This document shows positions 16,793-23,660 of a DNA stretch of 38,480 nucleotides, piece after piece. The stretch's first letter is position 1. Each line of letters begins with the position of its first letter. Source of the stretch: Candidatus Doudnabacteria bacterium (GTDB taxonomy: Bacteria; Patescibacteriota; Doudnabacteria; UBA920); assembly GCA_020850635.1 (NCBI GenBank), contig JADZEH010000017.1, positions 1 to 38,480 on the forward strand, in the 5' to 3' direction. A program made the position numbers and the translations under genes. The notes below the pieces were generated by a model. It ran no database searches, was not told the origin of the DNA, and saw only the letters and a program-made list of their open reading frames with translations.

Positions 16793-17179
16793 TTAACTCT
16801 TACTATTTATCTCCGATTCATCTAATCCCGAAAGTTCATTAGTCTCGTTTTCTGAAGGCCTTGTGATGACATCACCCAACTTATCTGTTTTGAAATCCAG
16901 GATGTCTTCTTTAGGACTGTCTGTGCCAAAAGCTTTTTTCATAAACTCCCTGGTCCCCACATCTTCTCGGCTTACATAATCAGATGATTCGATTGAATCA
17001 TCAACCATAGCTTGTCTCTCAGGATCTAAATTAACTTCACTTAAATTTCGAGGGGAATCTTTTTTTGATTCTACCCCTGTAGCGCCTTGTCCATAAATAG
17101 CATTATGGATCTCCCCTGGCCCAACTTTTCTCAAAATTTCATGGGCTTCTTCTCTATGCTTTCTATCAGATTCTAACAT
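16793..17179 (-). CDS. Acidic hypothetical protein, 128 aa
   Basis: I do not recognise this protein. It is very hydrophilic and acidic, with many Asp, Glu, Ser and Asn residues and little predicted order beyond an N-terminal helix (DRKHREEAHEILRKV). No signal peptide or membrane segment is present. It shares style, orientation and an ML start with the 125-aa gene at 17222, and the two may be a diverged tandem pair, although I see no clear residue-by-residue similarity. No SD is obvious. Composition matches the core genome rather than the GC-leaning orphans. Confidence 0.6.
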   Translation of the reverse strand: MLESDRKHREEAHEILRKVGPGEIHNAIYGQGATGVESKKDSPRNLSEVNLDPERQAMVDDSIESSDYVSREDVGTREFMKKAFGTDSPKEDILDFKTDKLGDVITRPSENETNELSGLDESEINSKS

Positions 17180-17221
17180 AAAGTTTCATTAATAAATTAA
17201 ACCTTCCCGGCCAGGGAGTTT

Positions 17222-17599
17222 TTACTGATCAAGGCGTTTTGTACCCCTGTCCATATTATCGCTATCATTACTATCAGTATCAAGTCGCTGTGTCCCTAGA
17301 TTTTTTAGGTTTTTAGTTTTGCGACTTTCTTGAAACTCCTCAAATTGCTTTTTCAAAATTTCGCCAAATTTGTTGTCCTTAGGATTCGGGCTTTCTAACT
17401 TCTGGCGAATAATTTCATTTAACTTGGAATACTTATCTTCAGGCGCACTGACAGCTTTTGTTTCCGTAACGCCCAAAGTCTCTTCAAAGTCTCCAATAAC
17501 CTTAGCGACTTCTCTTTCTAATTCCTCATCAGAATAATTTTCAAAGGGATCGTGATCTGTTTCCCTGCTCCCTCTTTCCGCACCATATCCATTTAACAT
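17222..17599 (-). CDS. Acidic coiled hypothetical protein, 125 aa
   Basis: I do not recognise this protein. It is charged and helical, with heptad-like stretches (DEELEREVAKVIGDFEETLG and ILKKQFEEFQESRKTKNLKN) that may form a short coiled coil, and a Thr/Asp/Arg tail. It lies upstream of the 16793 gene in the same direction, 42 nt away. A weak hairpin (CTCCC...GGGAAG) in that gap resembles the stronger one after the 16793 gene. It is divergent from the rpsF operon. Composition is AT-leaning like the core genes. Confidence 0.55.
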   Translation of the reverse strand: MLNGYGAERGSRETDHDPFENYSDEELEREVAKVIGDFEETLGVTETKAVSAPEDKYSKLNEIIRQKLESPNPKDNKFGEILKKQFEEFQESRKTKNLKNLGTQRLDTDSNDSDNMDRGTKRLDQ

Positions 17600-17661
17600 A
17601 ATCGTATTTTTAAGTGAATCTTCCCTAAAATTATAGCACGATTTTGATCAAATAACCTCGG

Positions 17662-17690
17662 TTGACTGGAACCCTTAAAAGTGCTAGAAT
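17662..17690 (+). promoter_or_regulatory. rpsF-ssb-rpsR operon promoter
   Basis: TTGACT (17662-17667), a spacer of 17 nt, then TAGAAT (17685-17690). Confidence 0.75.
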
Positions 17691-17735
17691 CTAAAGACCT
17701 TTCAAGGTATTTTTTAATCAATCAGTAACATATCT

Positions 17736-17773
17736 TCTGCAAACTTATTGCAGAAATAGAGGAGACCTCCCCT
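17736..17773 (+). promoter_or_regulatory. rpsF leader hairpins around the SD
   Basis: TTCTGCA/TGCAGAA forms a hairpin followed by AGAGGAGACCTCC, in which the GGAG SD can pair with CTCC just before the ATG. This may allow feedback control by S6 or S6:S18, which bind an rpsF leader in many bacteria. That role is inferred from position; the known binding motif was not identified. Confidence 0.4.
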
Positions 17774-18322
17774 ATGCCACGATATGAACTTATGTACATC
17801 CTCGCTTCCAGCGTCTCGGACGATCAAGTCCCAGGTGTTGCTAGCCAGATCGTAAAGTTCGTCTCTGACTTCGGCGGCACTGACGTTGTCGAAACCCAGT
17901 TAGGCAAAAAGAAGCTGGCCTACCCAATCAAGAAAACCCGCAATGGTTTTTATGGGCTCATCGAGTTTTCGATGGACACAGCAAAGGTCGCAGATTTTGA
18001 TGCCAAAATCCGCACCCAGAACACTATCATCCGTTACATCTTGGTTAACCTTGATGAACACATCAAGCGCACTGCCAAAGACGCGGATGTTCAAGCCAAG
18101 ATGAATCGCAATCGTCCTCAGGAACGCATTGACGAAGATCGTAATGCCATCATCCAACCAGCTCCTGGTTCTGGCAAACCTGAAACCAAACCTCAATCCA
18201 AGCAAGCTGAAAAGCCGGTTGAGAAAGTCATCGAGAAAGAGAAAGCTCCTGTTGTCGAGATGAACGAAGAAGAGCTCGACAAAAAGATTGACGCTGCTCT
18301 TAGCGAAGACATCCTTAAATAA
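17774..18322 (+). CDS. rpsF: 30S ribosomal protein S6
   Basis: S6 binds the central domain of 16S rRNA with S18. The first ~100 residues carry the S6 fold: RYELMYILA at the start, ETQLGKKKLAYPIKKTRNGFYGLIEF in the middle, and RYILVNLDEH. The protein is 182 aa, longer than the usual ~100-135, because of a Lys/Glu/Pro-rich, probably disordered tail. It is first in the classical rpsF-ssb-rpsR operon, driven by a TTGACT/TAGAAT promoter. It is one of the few core genes here with a good SD (GAGGAG). Confidence 0.96.
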   Translation: MPRYELMYILASSVSDDQVPGVASQIVKFVSDFGGTDVVETQLGKKKLAYPIKKTRNGFYGLIEFSMDTAKVADFDAKIRTQNTIIRYILVNLDEHIKRTAKDADVQAKMNRNRPQERIDEDRNAIIQPAPGSGKPETKPQSKQAEKPVEKVIEKEKAPVVEMNEEELDKKIDAALSEDILK

Positions 18323-18340
18323 CAACATAAAACAACGCCT

Positions 18341-18829
18341 ATGGATCTGAACAAAGTCATGATCATCGGTCGCCTCACTCGCGACCCTGAACTTCGTACC
18401 ACTCCCAATGGTTCGAGCGTCTGCCAACTAGGCTTGGCTACCAACTACGTTTACACTAACCAGCAAACTGGTCAGAAAGTTGAACAAGTTGAGTACCACT
18501 CAGTCGTGCTCTGGCGCAAATTAGCAGAGATTGCTAATCAGTATCTTAAAAAAGGTCGCCGCGTCTACATCGAAGGTCGCTTGCAAACCCAAAGCTGGGA
18601 CGGTCAAGATGGCCAAAAGAAAAGCCGTACTGAAATTGTGGCCGACAACATGATTATGCTCGATGGTGGCCAAGGTGGCATGAGTGCTGGTGGAGCTAAC
18701 GCTGCACCACAAAGCACTATGCCCAATCGAACTGATCTCTCCGCCAATCAACCCGCTCCAAGCGAAGAGCTTCCAACTATTCAACAGAATCAAGGCGAAG
18801 ATATTAGCGTTGAAGACATTCCGTTCTAA
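18341..18829 (+). CDS. ssb: Single-stranded DNA-binding protein
   Basis: SSB coats single-stranded DNA in replication, repair and recombination. The OB fold covers about residues 1-105 (MDLNKVMIIGRLTRDPELR, VEYHSVVLWRKLAEIANQYL, GRRVYIEGRLQTQSW). A Gly/Ala/Gln-rich linker follows, then an acidic partner-binding tip ending VEDIPF. The 162-aa length is typical. It lies between rpsF and rpsR, with 18- and 30-nt gaps and no SD. Confidence 0.97.
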   Translation: MDLNKVMIIGRLTRDPELRTTPNGSSVCQLGLATNYVYTNQQTGQKVEQVEYHSVVLWRKLAEIANQYLKKGRRVYIEGRLQTQSWDGQDGQKKSRTEIVADNMIMLDGGQGGMSAGGANAAPQSTMPNRTDLSANQPAPSEELPTIQQNQGEDISVEDIPF

Positions 18830-18859
18830 ACGCCCTTCTATTAATCACTACTTAATTAC

Positions 18860-19099
18860 ATGAGACCATCTAACAATCGCGATAACGCGCAGCAAGTCAA
18901 GAAAGTCTGCTACTTCTGTTCTAACAAGATCAGCACTGTGGACTACAAAGACACCCAAACCTTGCGCCGCTTCATGTCTCCCCACGCAAAAATTCTGTCT
19001 CACAACAGAACCGGAACATGTCCCAAGCACCAGCGCATGGTAACCCTATCTCTCAAGCGCGCCCGACACATGGCATTATTGCCTTTCGTTGGCGCCTAA
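18860..19099 (+). CDS. rpsR: 30S ribosomal protein S18
   Basis: S18 pairs with S6 on the 30S platform. The 79-aa sequence shows the family core: CYFCSNKISTVDYKD, TLRRFMSPHAKIL, and RTGTCPKHQRMVTLSLKRARHMALLPF. A CxxC pair near the N-terminus is retained. It ends the operon; rplI (L9), usually next in other bacteria, is absent here. A hairpin terminator follows. Confidence 0.96.
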   Translation: MRPSNNRDNAQQVKKVCYFCSNKISTVDYKDTQTLRRFMSPHAKILSHNRTGTCPKHQRMVTLSLKRARHMALLPFVGA

Positions 19100-19106
19100 C
19101 CCTCCT

Positions 19107-19140
19107 CTGTCACCTAGCGCCCTGCTGGGTGACAGTTTTG
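19107..19140 (+). terminator. rpsR terminator
   Basis: CTGTCACC (19107-19114) pairs with GGTGACAG (19128-19135), followed by TTTTG. Confidence 0.8.
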
Positions 19141-19160
19141 TATATTAAAAGAAAAGCCAC

Positions 19161-19718
19161 ATGGATTTAAACGATATGAGACTTGGCACCATTATTCTAT
19201 ATAATGGCGAACCTTTCCAAGTCATCTGGTCAAACCGCATGCGTACTGCGCAAAGAAAACCAGTAATGCAAACCAAACTCCGCAACGTCATTAGCGGTAA
19301 GGTTATGGAGTACTCTTTTAAGTTTGGTGAGAAGATTGATGAAGCCGATGTCACTCGCGAAAAAGCTAGCTTCCTTTACGCCGACGAAGACGGCACTCAC
19401 TTCATGAACAGCCAAACTTTTGAAACAGTTGATATGGCCAAGGATGCCACTTTGGAACAAGAAAAGTTTTTGAAAGAAGGGATGGAAGTTCAGATTCTTC
19501 GCTTTAATGACAAGCCTGTGTCTGTCGACTTACCCATTAAAGTTGAACTTAAAGTTACCGAAGCTCCACCAAACGTTGTTGGCAACAGCGGTGGCAGTAT
19601 TACCAAGCCTGTAACTTTAGAAACTGGGCTAGTGGTCAATGCACCGATGTTCATCAAAGAAGGTGACCTCATTCGAGTTGATACTCGTGATGGCGCCTAT
19701 GTAGAACGTGTAAGTTAA
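19161..19718 (+). CDS. efp: Elongation factor P
   Basis: EF-P enters the ribosomal E site and relieves stalling at polyproline. The 185-aa length and three-domain pattern fit: an N-terminal KOW-like domain (LNDMRLGTIILYNGEPFQVI), a middle OB domain (EGMEVQILRFNDKPVSVDLP), and a C-terminal OB domain ending in LIRVDTRDGAYVERVS. The modification loop is unusual. Where E. coli has HVKPGKG with the beta-lysylated Lys34, this protein reads SNRMRTAQRKPVMQ, with no PGKG. It is monocistronic with a TATATT box shortly upstream and its own terminator. Confidence 0.96.
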   Translation: MDLNDMRLGTIILYNGEPFQVIWSNRMRTAQRKPVMQTKLRNVISGKVMEYSFKFGEKIDEADVTREKASFLYADEDGTHFMNSQTFETVDMAKDATLEQEKFLKEGMEVQILRFNDKPVSVDLPIKVELKVTEAPPNVVGNSGGSITKPVTLETGLVVNAPMFIKEGDLIRVDTRDGAYVERVS

Positions 19719-19733
19719 AGCTATATTAAAAGG

Positions 19734-19758
19734 GCCGCCTCTGTAGGCGGCTTTTTTT
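19734..19758 (+). terminator. efp terminator
   Basis: GCCGCCT/AGGCGGC stem with a 4-nt loop and seven T's. Confidence 0.9.
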
Positions 19759-19776
19759 GTTACAAACAAAAGCAGA

Positions 19777-19840
19777 CGGTTTGATGTTGTTAAGAAAACC
19801 ATCGGAGCGAAGCGACTGGTTTTCGTACAATATCAAACCG
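19777..19840. repeat. Long nested hairpin element
   Basis: An outer 14-bp stem (19777-19790 with 19827-19840, one G-T pair) encloses a second stem GAAAACCA/TGGTTTTC extended by TCG/CGA. There is no T-tract and no coding capacity. It lies between two convergent terminators, so it is probably a selfish or structural intergenic palindrome. Confidence 0.65.
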
Positions 19841-19867
19841 GATGCGCTATAGGAAATATTAAATGGA

Positions 19868-19900
19868 TAAAAAAGAGACGGAGTCCGGGTGGGCTCCGTC
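19868..19900 (-). terminator. Terminator of the 19933 gene
   Basis: GACGGAGTCC (19877-19886) pairs with GGGCTCCGTC (19891-19900). The A-run at 19868-19874 gives the T-tract on the minus strand. Confidence 0.85.
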
Positions 19901-19932
19901 AGAGGTGCGACGATGTCGCGGGAACGTTGAGC

Positions 19933-20775
19933 CTACTCGAGCCGAGGCTCGTCGAAGGCGACTAGGAATCTGGGTCGACCTGTGATGGCGTCAGTCCAAA
20001 TAACTCCGATGATCTGAAACCCGTCCCGAGAAGCCTGGAAGTAGACCGTCTTGTCGTCAGCGAGCTTGCCGACGATATCAGCCTGGAACCGCTCATCCAA
20101 GATTTGGATCGGTACGTCAACGGCGAGCTTGCTGTTGGTCTTGCTGTCAACAACTTGCCAGCCGGTACTTTTCAGCTCCTTTGTCAGTATCCGAAGCGAG
20201 CTTCCGATTGGATCGCGCTTCGCGCCCTGCGAGGACGGGAATACAACCTCGCCACTCTGGATCACTTGGACCCTTAAGTCGGTCGGGTCGAACTTGAAGT
20301 ATGGTGCGGTTCGGATTGATCTGCCACTACCGCCGAACTTGCCAGTTGCGGAGAGAAGCTCGGCTGGCATTCCGATGTGAATCGGGACGTCGACTCGAAT
20401 ACTCTCGAGCAGATACCCGTTCCCATCAATGAGATCGAGGACGAAGGGGGTGCTCTCGCCGAGAGCGTTGACCTTGGCATCGCTGTTGGTCGTAACCGTG
20501 ACGAGCACAGACCCGTCAATGTCCTGCCAGTCGCCCGCAAGATCGAGTCCCTGCGGTCCATTGACACTTGGCTCGATCTTGGTGACTCGGCTTGAGATCG
20601 ACGAATCGCTCGGCTTGAGCAAGTACTGGCGAACCTGGCCAACGGCCAGATCACGGTACCGCTTGTCGCCAGGTCGAACGCCCTGCTGGGCGGAAACCGG
20701 CGTCGATGACGCCAAAACGAAAGTGAACATCGCGGTAACGATCATCGCAACCAACGACCGAAAGAAGATAGACAT
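19933..20775 (-). CDS. Orphan secreted protein, 280 aa
   Basis: I do not recognise the mature protein. A signal peptide is clear: MSIFFRSL, a hydrophobic core to about residue 24, and a cut near PVSA-QQ. The mature ~250 residues are beta-rich with no Cys, and include VLVTVTTNSDAKVNALG, VRVDVPIHIGMP-like strands and TVYFQASRDGFQIIGVIW. This suggests Ig-like or propeller-like extracellular modules. The SD is GAGGTGA close to the ATG. It has a long leader with competing hairpins and the promoter TTGACA-N17-TATAGT. Codon use is strongly GC-leaning. The style is close to that of the secreted protein at 21029, so the two may serve a related surface role (inference). Confidence 0.7.
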   Translation of the reverse strand: MSIFFRSLVAMIVTAMFTFVLASSTPVSAQQGVRPGDKRYRDLAVGQVRQYLLKPSDSSISSRVTKIEPSVNGPQGLDLAGDWQDIDGSVLVTVTTNSDAKVNALGESTPFVLDLIDGNGYLLESIRVDVPIHIGMPAELLSATGKFGGSGRSIRTAPYFKFDPTDLRVQVIQSGEVVFPSSQGAKRDPIGSSLRILTKELKSTGWQVVDSKTNSKLAVDVPIQILDERFQADIVGKLADDKTVYFQASRDGFQIIGVIWTDAITGRPRFLVAFDEPRLE

Positions 20776-20801
20776 GGTCTCACCTCTGTTGACAAGTACT
20801 A

Positions 20802-20875
20802 GGCATTCAAACCATCGTTTGAAGGCCTGCTGACAGTGCTCAATAACTTAAGCAGTATCACAAAGCCTTCAAACC
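20802..20875 (-). promoter_or_regulatory. Leader with mutually exclusive hairpins
   Basis: Three related arms lie in the leader: 20865-20874 (GCCTTCAAAC on the plus strand), 20817-20826 (GTTTGAAGGC) and 20802-20812 (GGCATTCAAAC). The middle arm can pair perfectly with the first, or with the third with one mismatch. This is attenuator-like geometry upstream of the SD. Confidence 0.45.
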
Positions 20876-20905
20876 TTTAAATTTCCTCCGCAGAAATTAT
20901 CCCTA

Positions 20906-20934
20906 ACTATACCGTAAATATACCATTTTGTCAA
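20906..20934 (-). promoter_or_regulatory. Promoter of the 19933 gene
   Basis: TTGACA (20929-20934), 17-nt spacer, TATAGT (20906-20911) on the minus strand. The stretch shares TTGACAAAATG and GGTATAGTTAGG with the promoter at 37569-37597. Confidence 0.8.
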
Positions 20935-20961
20935 TGATAGAGACAAATATATAAATGAAGA

Positions 20962-21001
20962 AGCCTGACGTGATCCATATTGCTATGGACCTCGCCAGGC
21001 T
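20962..21001 (-). terminator. Terminator of the 21029 gene
   Basis: AGCCTG...ATCCAT pairs with ATGGA...CAGGCT, with small internal loops (20962-21001). The adjoining A/T-rich stretch is a weak T-tract on the minus strand. Confidence 0.6.
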
Positions 21002-21028
21002 CATCGCGCCACTGAGGCGCGGAAACTG

Positions 21029-21994
21029 TTATGGCATGTCGGCCGGAAATGCTCTGATCGCCGTGTATCTGACCCCACCGTCACCGGTGACCTTGCGGAT
21101 GCCGATGCCGGGCTGGAACAAACGGATGGCGACAGTGTCATCCGAGTTGTCCAAGAAGAACACTCCCAAGCTCCCGTCGGCCGCGTAGGTCGCCGACATG
21201 AAGTTCCCGCCACCGATCTGGGGAAAGAGCGGAATACCCAGACTAGAGACCGATTCAGGTTCGAGGAGACCGGCGCCGATCCGGCCGAACTTCTGGAGCG
21301 AACACATAGTATCGCCCGGGAAGAGAGTCAAAACGAATAGCTCATCGCCGACAATGGACATCGAAAGAACCTGGCCGAATGTCGAACCATCGAACTCGCC
21401 CGTCTTCGAGAGTTTGCCGTCCTCACCGATGGCGTTTACGACAATCCGTCGATCTAACTGACCGTAAGACGCGATGTAGTCGTTGCTCGTAACGCTCACA
21501 GACGAAACCGGGATCTCGGTCGTCTTGTTCAGCCTCGTTGTTCGTAACCCCTGCGGAGTACGAACAGCGCGTACGACGTAACCGTTGTACCTCGGCAGAA
21601 GGAGCGTCTTGCCCCGCGCCGCGATCGATGTCGCGTTCGGCACCGCATAGCTCTCAATCGGCGGTCCGAAGCGGTTGAACTTGTAGACGTGCACCTCAGC
21701 CACGTTGCTGAGAGCAACGTAACTGTTCGGCGTTCGAACAACGTCGATGACCCAGCCGGTTCCATACGCCACGTCGGCGCTGTCGACTCTGTTGGCATCG
21801 ATGTCGACGTCGATCGACTGGATCGTGCCGAAGCCCTCAAATGTCGACAACGACGTTCCGAAGACAACCTTGAAGGCAGGCTCGCCACTCGGCGTCTGGC
21901 CGAACGCGGTGATCCCCGTGGACAAGAAGACCGCGAGAATCAATCCACCCATGGCCATGAACGGCCAGTCCTGACTGAAAATGCTCTTCTTCAT
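21029..21994 (-). CDS. Orphan secreted protein, 321 aa, possibly a beta-propeller
   Basis: I do not recognise a named family. An N-terminal hydrophobic segment (about 10-31, ending TAFGQ) is a signal peptide or anchor. The rest is built of short repeated beta segments with Gly/Asp turns (GTGWVIDVVRTPNSYVALSN, EVHVYKFNRFGPPIESYAV, SIVGDELFVLTLFPGD, AADGSLGVFFLDNSDD). This is the look of a WD/NHL-type propeller. It is therefore probably an extracellular binding or scaffold protein. AGGAGA lies 6 nt before the ATG. It is the second gene of a unit with a 36-aa membrane ORF 39 nt upstream. Codon use is GC-leaning. Confidence 0.7.
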   Translation of the reverse strand: MKKSIFSQDWPFMAMGGLILAVFLSTGITAFGQTPSGEPAFKVVFGTSLSTFEGFGTIQSIDVDIDANRVDSADVAYGTGWVIDVVRTPNSYVALSNVAEVHVYKFNRFGPPIESYAVPNATSIAARGKTLLLPRYNGYVVRAVRTPQGLRTTRLNKTTEIPVSSVSVTSNDYIASYGQLDRRIVVNAIGEDGKLSKTGEFDGSTFGQVLSMSIVGDELFVLTLFPGDTMCSLQKFGRIGAGLLEPESVSSLGIPLFPQIGGGNFMSATYAADGSLGVFFLDNSDDTVAIRLFQPGIGIRKVTGDGGVRYTAIRAFPADMP

Positions 21995-22033
21995 GGTTCT
22001 TCTCCTGTGTGAACCCGAAGTTGATACTTAGCT

Positions 22034-22144
22034 CTACCAAAGAGCTTGTGCGACCTGCTCGGTCAGGCCGACGATCACAGCGACCGCCAAGGCCAGACCA
22101 AGCCAGATCCAAGGGATCCATCGATGACGTTGGTCTTCCGTCAT
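22034..22144 (-). CDS. Tiny single-helix membrane protein, 36 aa
   Basis: A short ORF starts MTEDQRHRWIPWIWLGLALA and continues through a hydrophobic helix to a Gln/Ala/Trp end. It has one membrane segment (about 10-27). AGGGGG stands 7 nt before its ATG, and a perfect promoter (TTGACA-N17-TATAAT) lies about 60 nt upstream. Those signals make it likely to be translated. It leads the transcript of the 321-aa secreted protein and may work with it or help translational entry (inference). Confidence 0.55.
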   Translation of the reverse strand: MTEDQRHRWIPWIWLGLALAVAVIVGLTEQVAQALW

Positions 22145-22202
22145 TTATTTGCCCCCTGATATCAGAGTTTACAAAAATCGCACCATTACAGCACGATCAG
22201 TG

Positions 22203-22231
22203 ATTATACAATATTTACTTAAAATTGTCAA
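22203..22231 (-). promoter_or_regulatory. Promoter of the 22034-21029 unit
   Basis: TTGACA (22226-22231), 17-nt spacer, TATAAT (22203-22208) on the minus strand: a perfect consensus. It lies within 32 nt of the 3' end of the upstream flavoprotein gene. Confidence 0.85.
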
Positions 22232-22233
22232 TA

Positions 22234-23148
22234 CTAGCTGGTTTTATTGAGGTAATCGCTCACTGCCATGGCTGCCTTTGCCCCTTCGCCGGCGGCAATA
22301 ATAATCTGCTCTCCCCAAGCATCATTAATATCCCCCGCCGCAAATATCCCTGGGACACTCGTCTGTAAATTACTATCAACTTTAATTTCGCCTGCTGGAT
22401 TCTTGTCTGTAATCATATCAAACGCAATACTTGGGACATAACCAATCTCGACAAAGATACCTGTCGCTGCAATCACAGAAGGCTCTTGTCCCATGGTTTG
22501 CACTTTTAACCCTGTCACCGAAGTATCACCAATCACCTCTAAAGCTTTTGTTTTATGATGAAACTGAACTTTGGGCGATGTTGATATTTTAGTTTTCAAA
22601 ATATTATCACCCACTAAGTCGTCATTAACATTGACGACATGAACAGTATTAGCAACTTTTGATAGTGATAAAATGGCATCCATAGCTGAATTCCCTCCAC
22701 CAACTACAATTACATCCTTGTTCTTGTAGAGAGGGGCGTCACAAGTAGCACAAGTCGACACACCTTTCCCAAAAAACTTGTCTTCACCGGGAATACCTAG
22801 ATGCTTTGATTGTTTACCTGATGCAATAATCACCGAGCGCGCATAATACGACTTTCCAGTTTTGTCTTCCACTTCAAAGCTCACCACGTTCTTCTGCAAG
22901 TTCACCACTTCGACACCTTCAAGTAATTCCAAGTCTTCTTTGATCGAAGTTAAGTGTTCCCGAAACTTTAAAGTTAAATCGGCGCCAGTGATCATCGAAA
23001 AACCAGTGTAGTTTTCAACATCACTACTCCAAATCATTTGACCACCCACATCTTTAGTAATGATGAGGGTCTTCAATTTTTTTCTGGCTGTGTAAATCGC
23101 TGCGGTCATACCTGCAGGACCCGCACCGATAATAATACAATCGTACAT
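22234..23148 (-). CDS. Thioredoxin reductase-like flavoprotein (second copy)
   Basis: This is an FAD-dependent pyridine nucleotide-disulfide oxidoreductase of the low-Mr thioredoxin reductase type, 304 aa. It has the FAD motif GAGPAGMTAAIY near residue 8, the redox pair CATC near 131-135, the NAD(P) Rossmann motif GGGNSAMD, and the final GDINDAWGEQIIIAAGEG. The HRRxxxR motif that holds the NADPH 2'-phosphate in typical TrxB is missing (VNVNDDLVGDN in its place). NADH preference, as in AhpF-type enzymes, is therefore plausible (inference). It is monocistronic with a TACACT -10 box upstream. A more typical TrxB lies at 24308. Confidence 0.85.
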   Translation of the reverse strand: MYDCIIIGAGPAGMTAAIYTARKKLKTLIITKDVGGQMIWSSDVENYTGFSMITGADLTLKFREHLTSIKEDLELLEGVEVVNLQKNVVSFEVEDKTGKSYYARSVIIASGKQSKHLGIPGEDKFFGKGVSTCATCDAPLYKNKDVIVVGGGNSAMDAILSLSKVANTVHVVNVNDDLVGDNILKTKISTSPKVQFHHKTKALEVIGDTSVTGLKVQTMGQEPSVIAATGIFVEIGYVPSIAFDMITDKNPAGEIKVDSNLQTSVPGIFAAGDINDAWGEQIIIAAGEGAKAAMAVSDYLNKTS

Positions 23149-23199
23149 TTTGTTTTGATTTCTAAGCGCTAACTTCTAACTATAGTGTAACACACTGGC

Positions 23200-23228
23200 T
23201 TGACTCTATTGAAACTTAAGAATATACT
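23200..23228 (+). promoter_or_regulatory. Promoter of the 23250 gene
   Basis: TTGACT (23200-23205), 17-nt spacer, TATACT (23223-23228). Confidence 0.8.
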
Positions 23229-23249
23229 TTTTGATTACAGGAGGATCAC

Positions 23250-23642
23250 ATGCAAGAGCAACTCCCAGAACACATCCGAGTTCGATTCGAGCATCTTTTG
23301 GGCGACAAGATTGCCAGAAAAGTAACCAAGCCTTGGGGATGGGAATACTTGGGATGGTTCGCTGAACTTCAGCCGGCCGATTTCCTCGATCTCTACCAGG
23401 AACAGCAACCGAAGGAAGTCCTGTCTCTTGAATACAGATTCGAGCCGGGACCCACGGCAGATGTTGCCTTCGAACTCGAACCCGGGCTACTCGTCAGCAC
23501 CAGCGATTACGATGTCAACCTCTGGAACGCTATCAAGTATCTCGAGGAATACCGGAAAAACGAAGATCCGCGAACCGACTGGATTGGTCCCAAGGTCACG
23601 AGACGAGTTGTCGACTGGACAACGAAAGACGTAGGCACGTGA
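23250..23642 (+). CDS. Orphan acidic hypothetical protein, 130 aa
   Basis: I do not recognise this protein. It is soluble, acidic and rich in Trp, Tyr and Glu (KPWGWEYLGWFAELQPADFLDLY in pieces; NLWNAIKYLEEYRK). It has no export signal. AGGAGG stands 6 nt before the ATG, and a near-consensus promoter lies upstream. The last codons and the TGA stop are part of the terminator hairpin, the stop sitting in a GTGA loop. Codon use is GC-leaning against the AT-leaning genes on both sides. Confidence 0.68.
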   Translation: MQEQLPEHIRVRFEHLLGDKIARKVTKPWGWEYLGWFAELQPADFLDLYQEQQPKEVLSLEYRFEPGPTADVAFELEPGLLVSTSDYDVNLWNAIKYLEEYRKNEDPRTDWIGPKVTRRVVDWTTKDVGT

Positions 23643-23660
23643 GTGCCTACGTCTATTTTT
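23628..23660 (+). terminator. Terminator overlapping the stop codon of the 23250 gene
   Basis: GACGTAGGCAC (23628-23638) and GTGCCTACGTC (23643-23653) form a perfect 11-bp stem. The loop GTGA (GNRA-type) contains the TGA stop. TATTTTTA follows. Confidence 0.92.
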
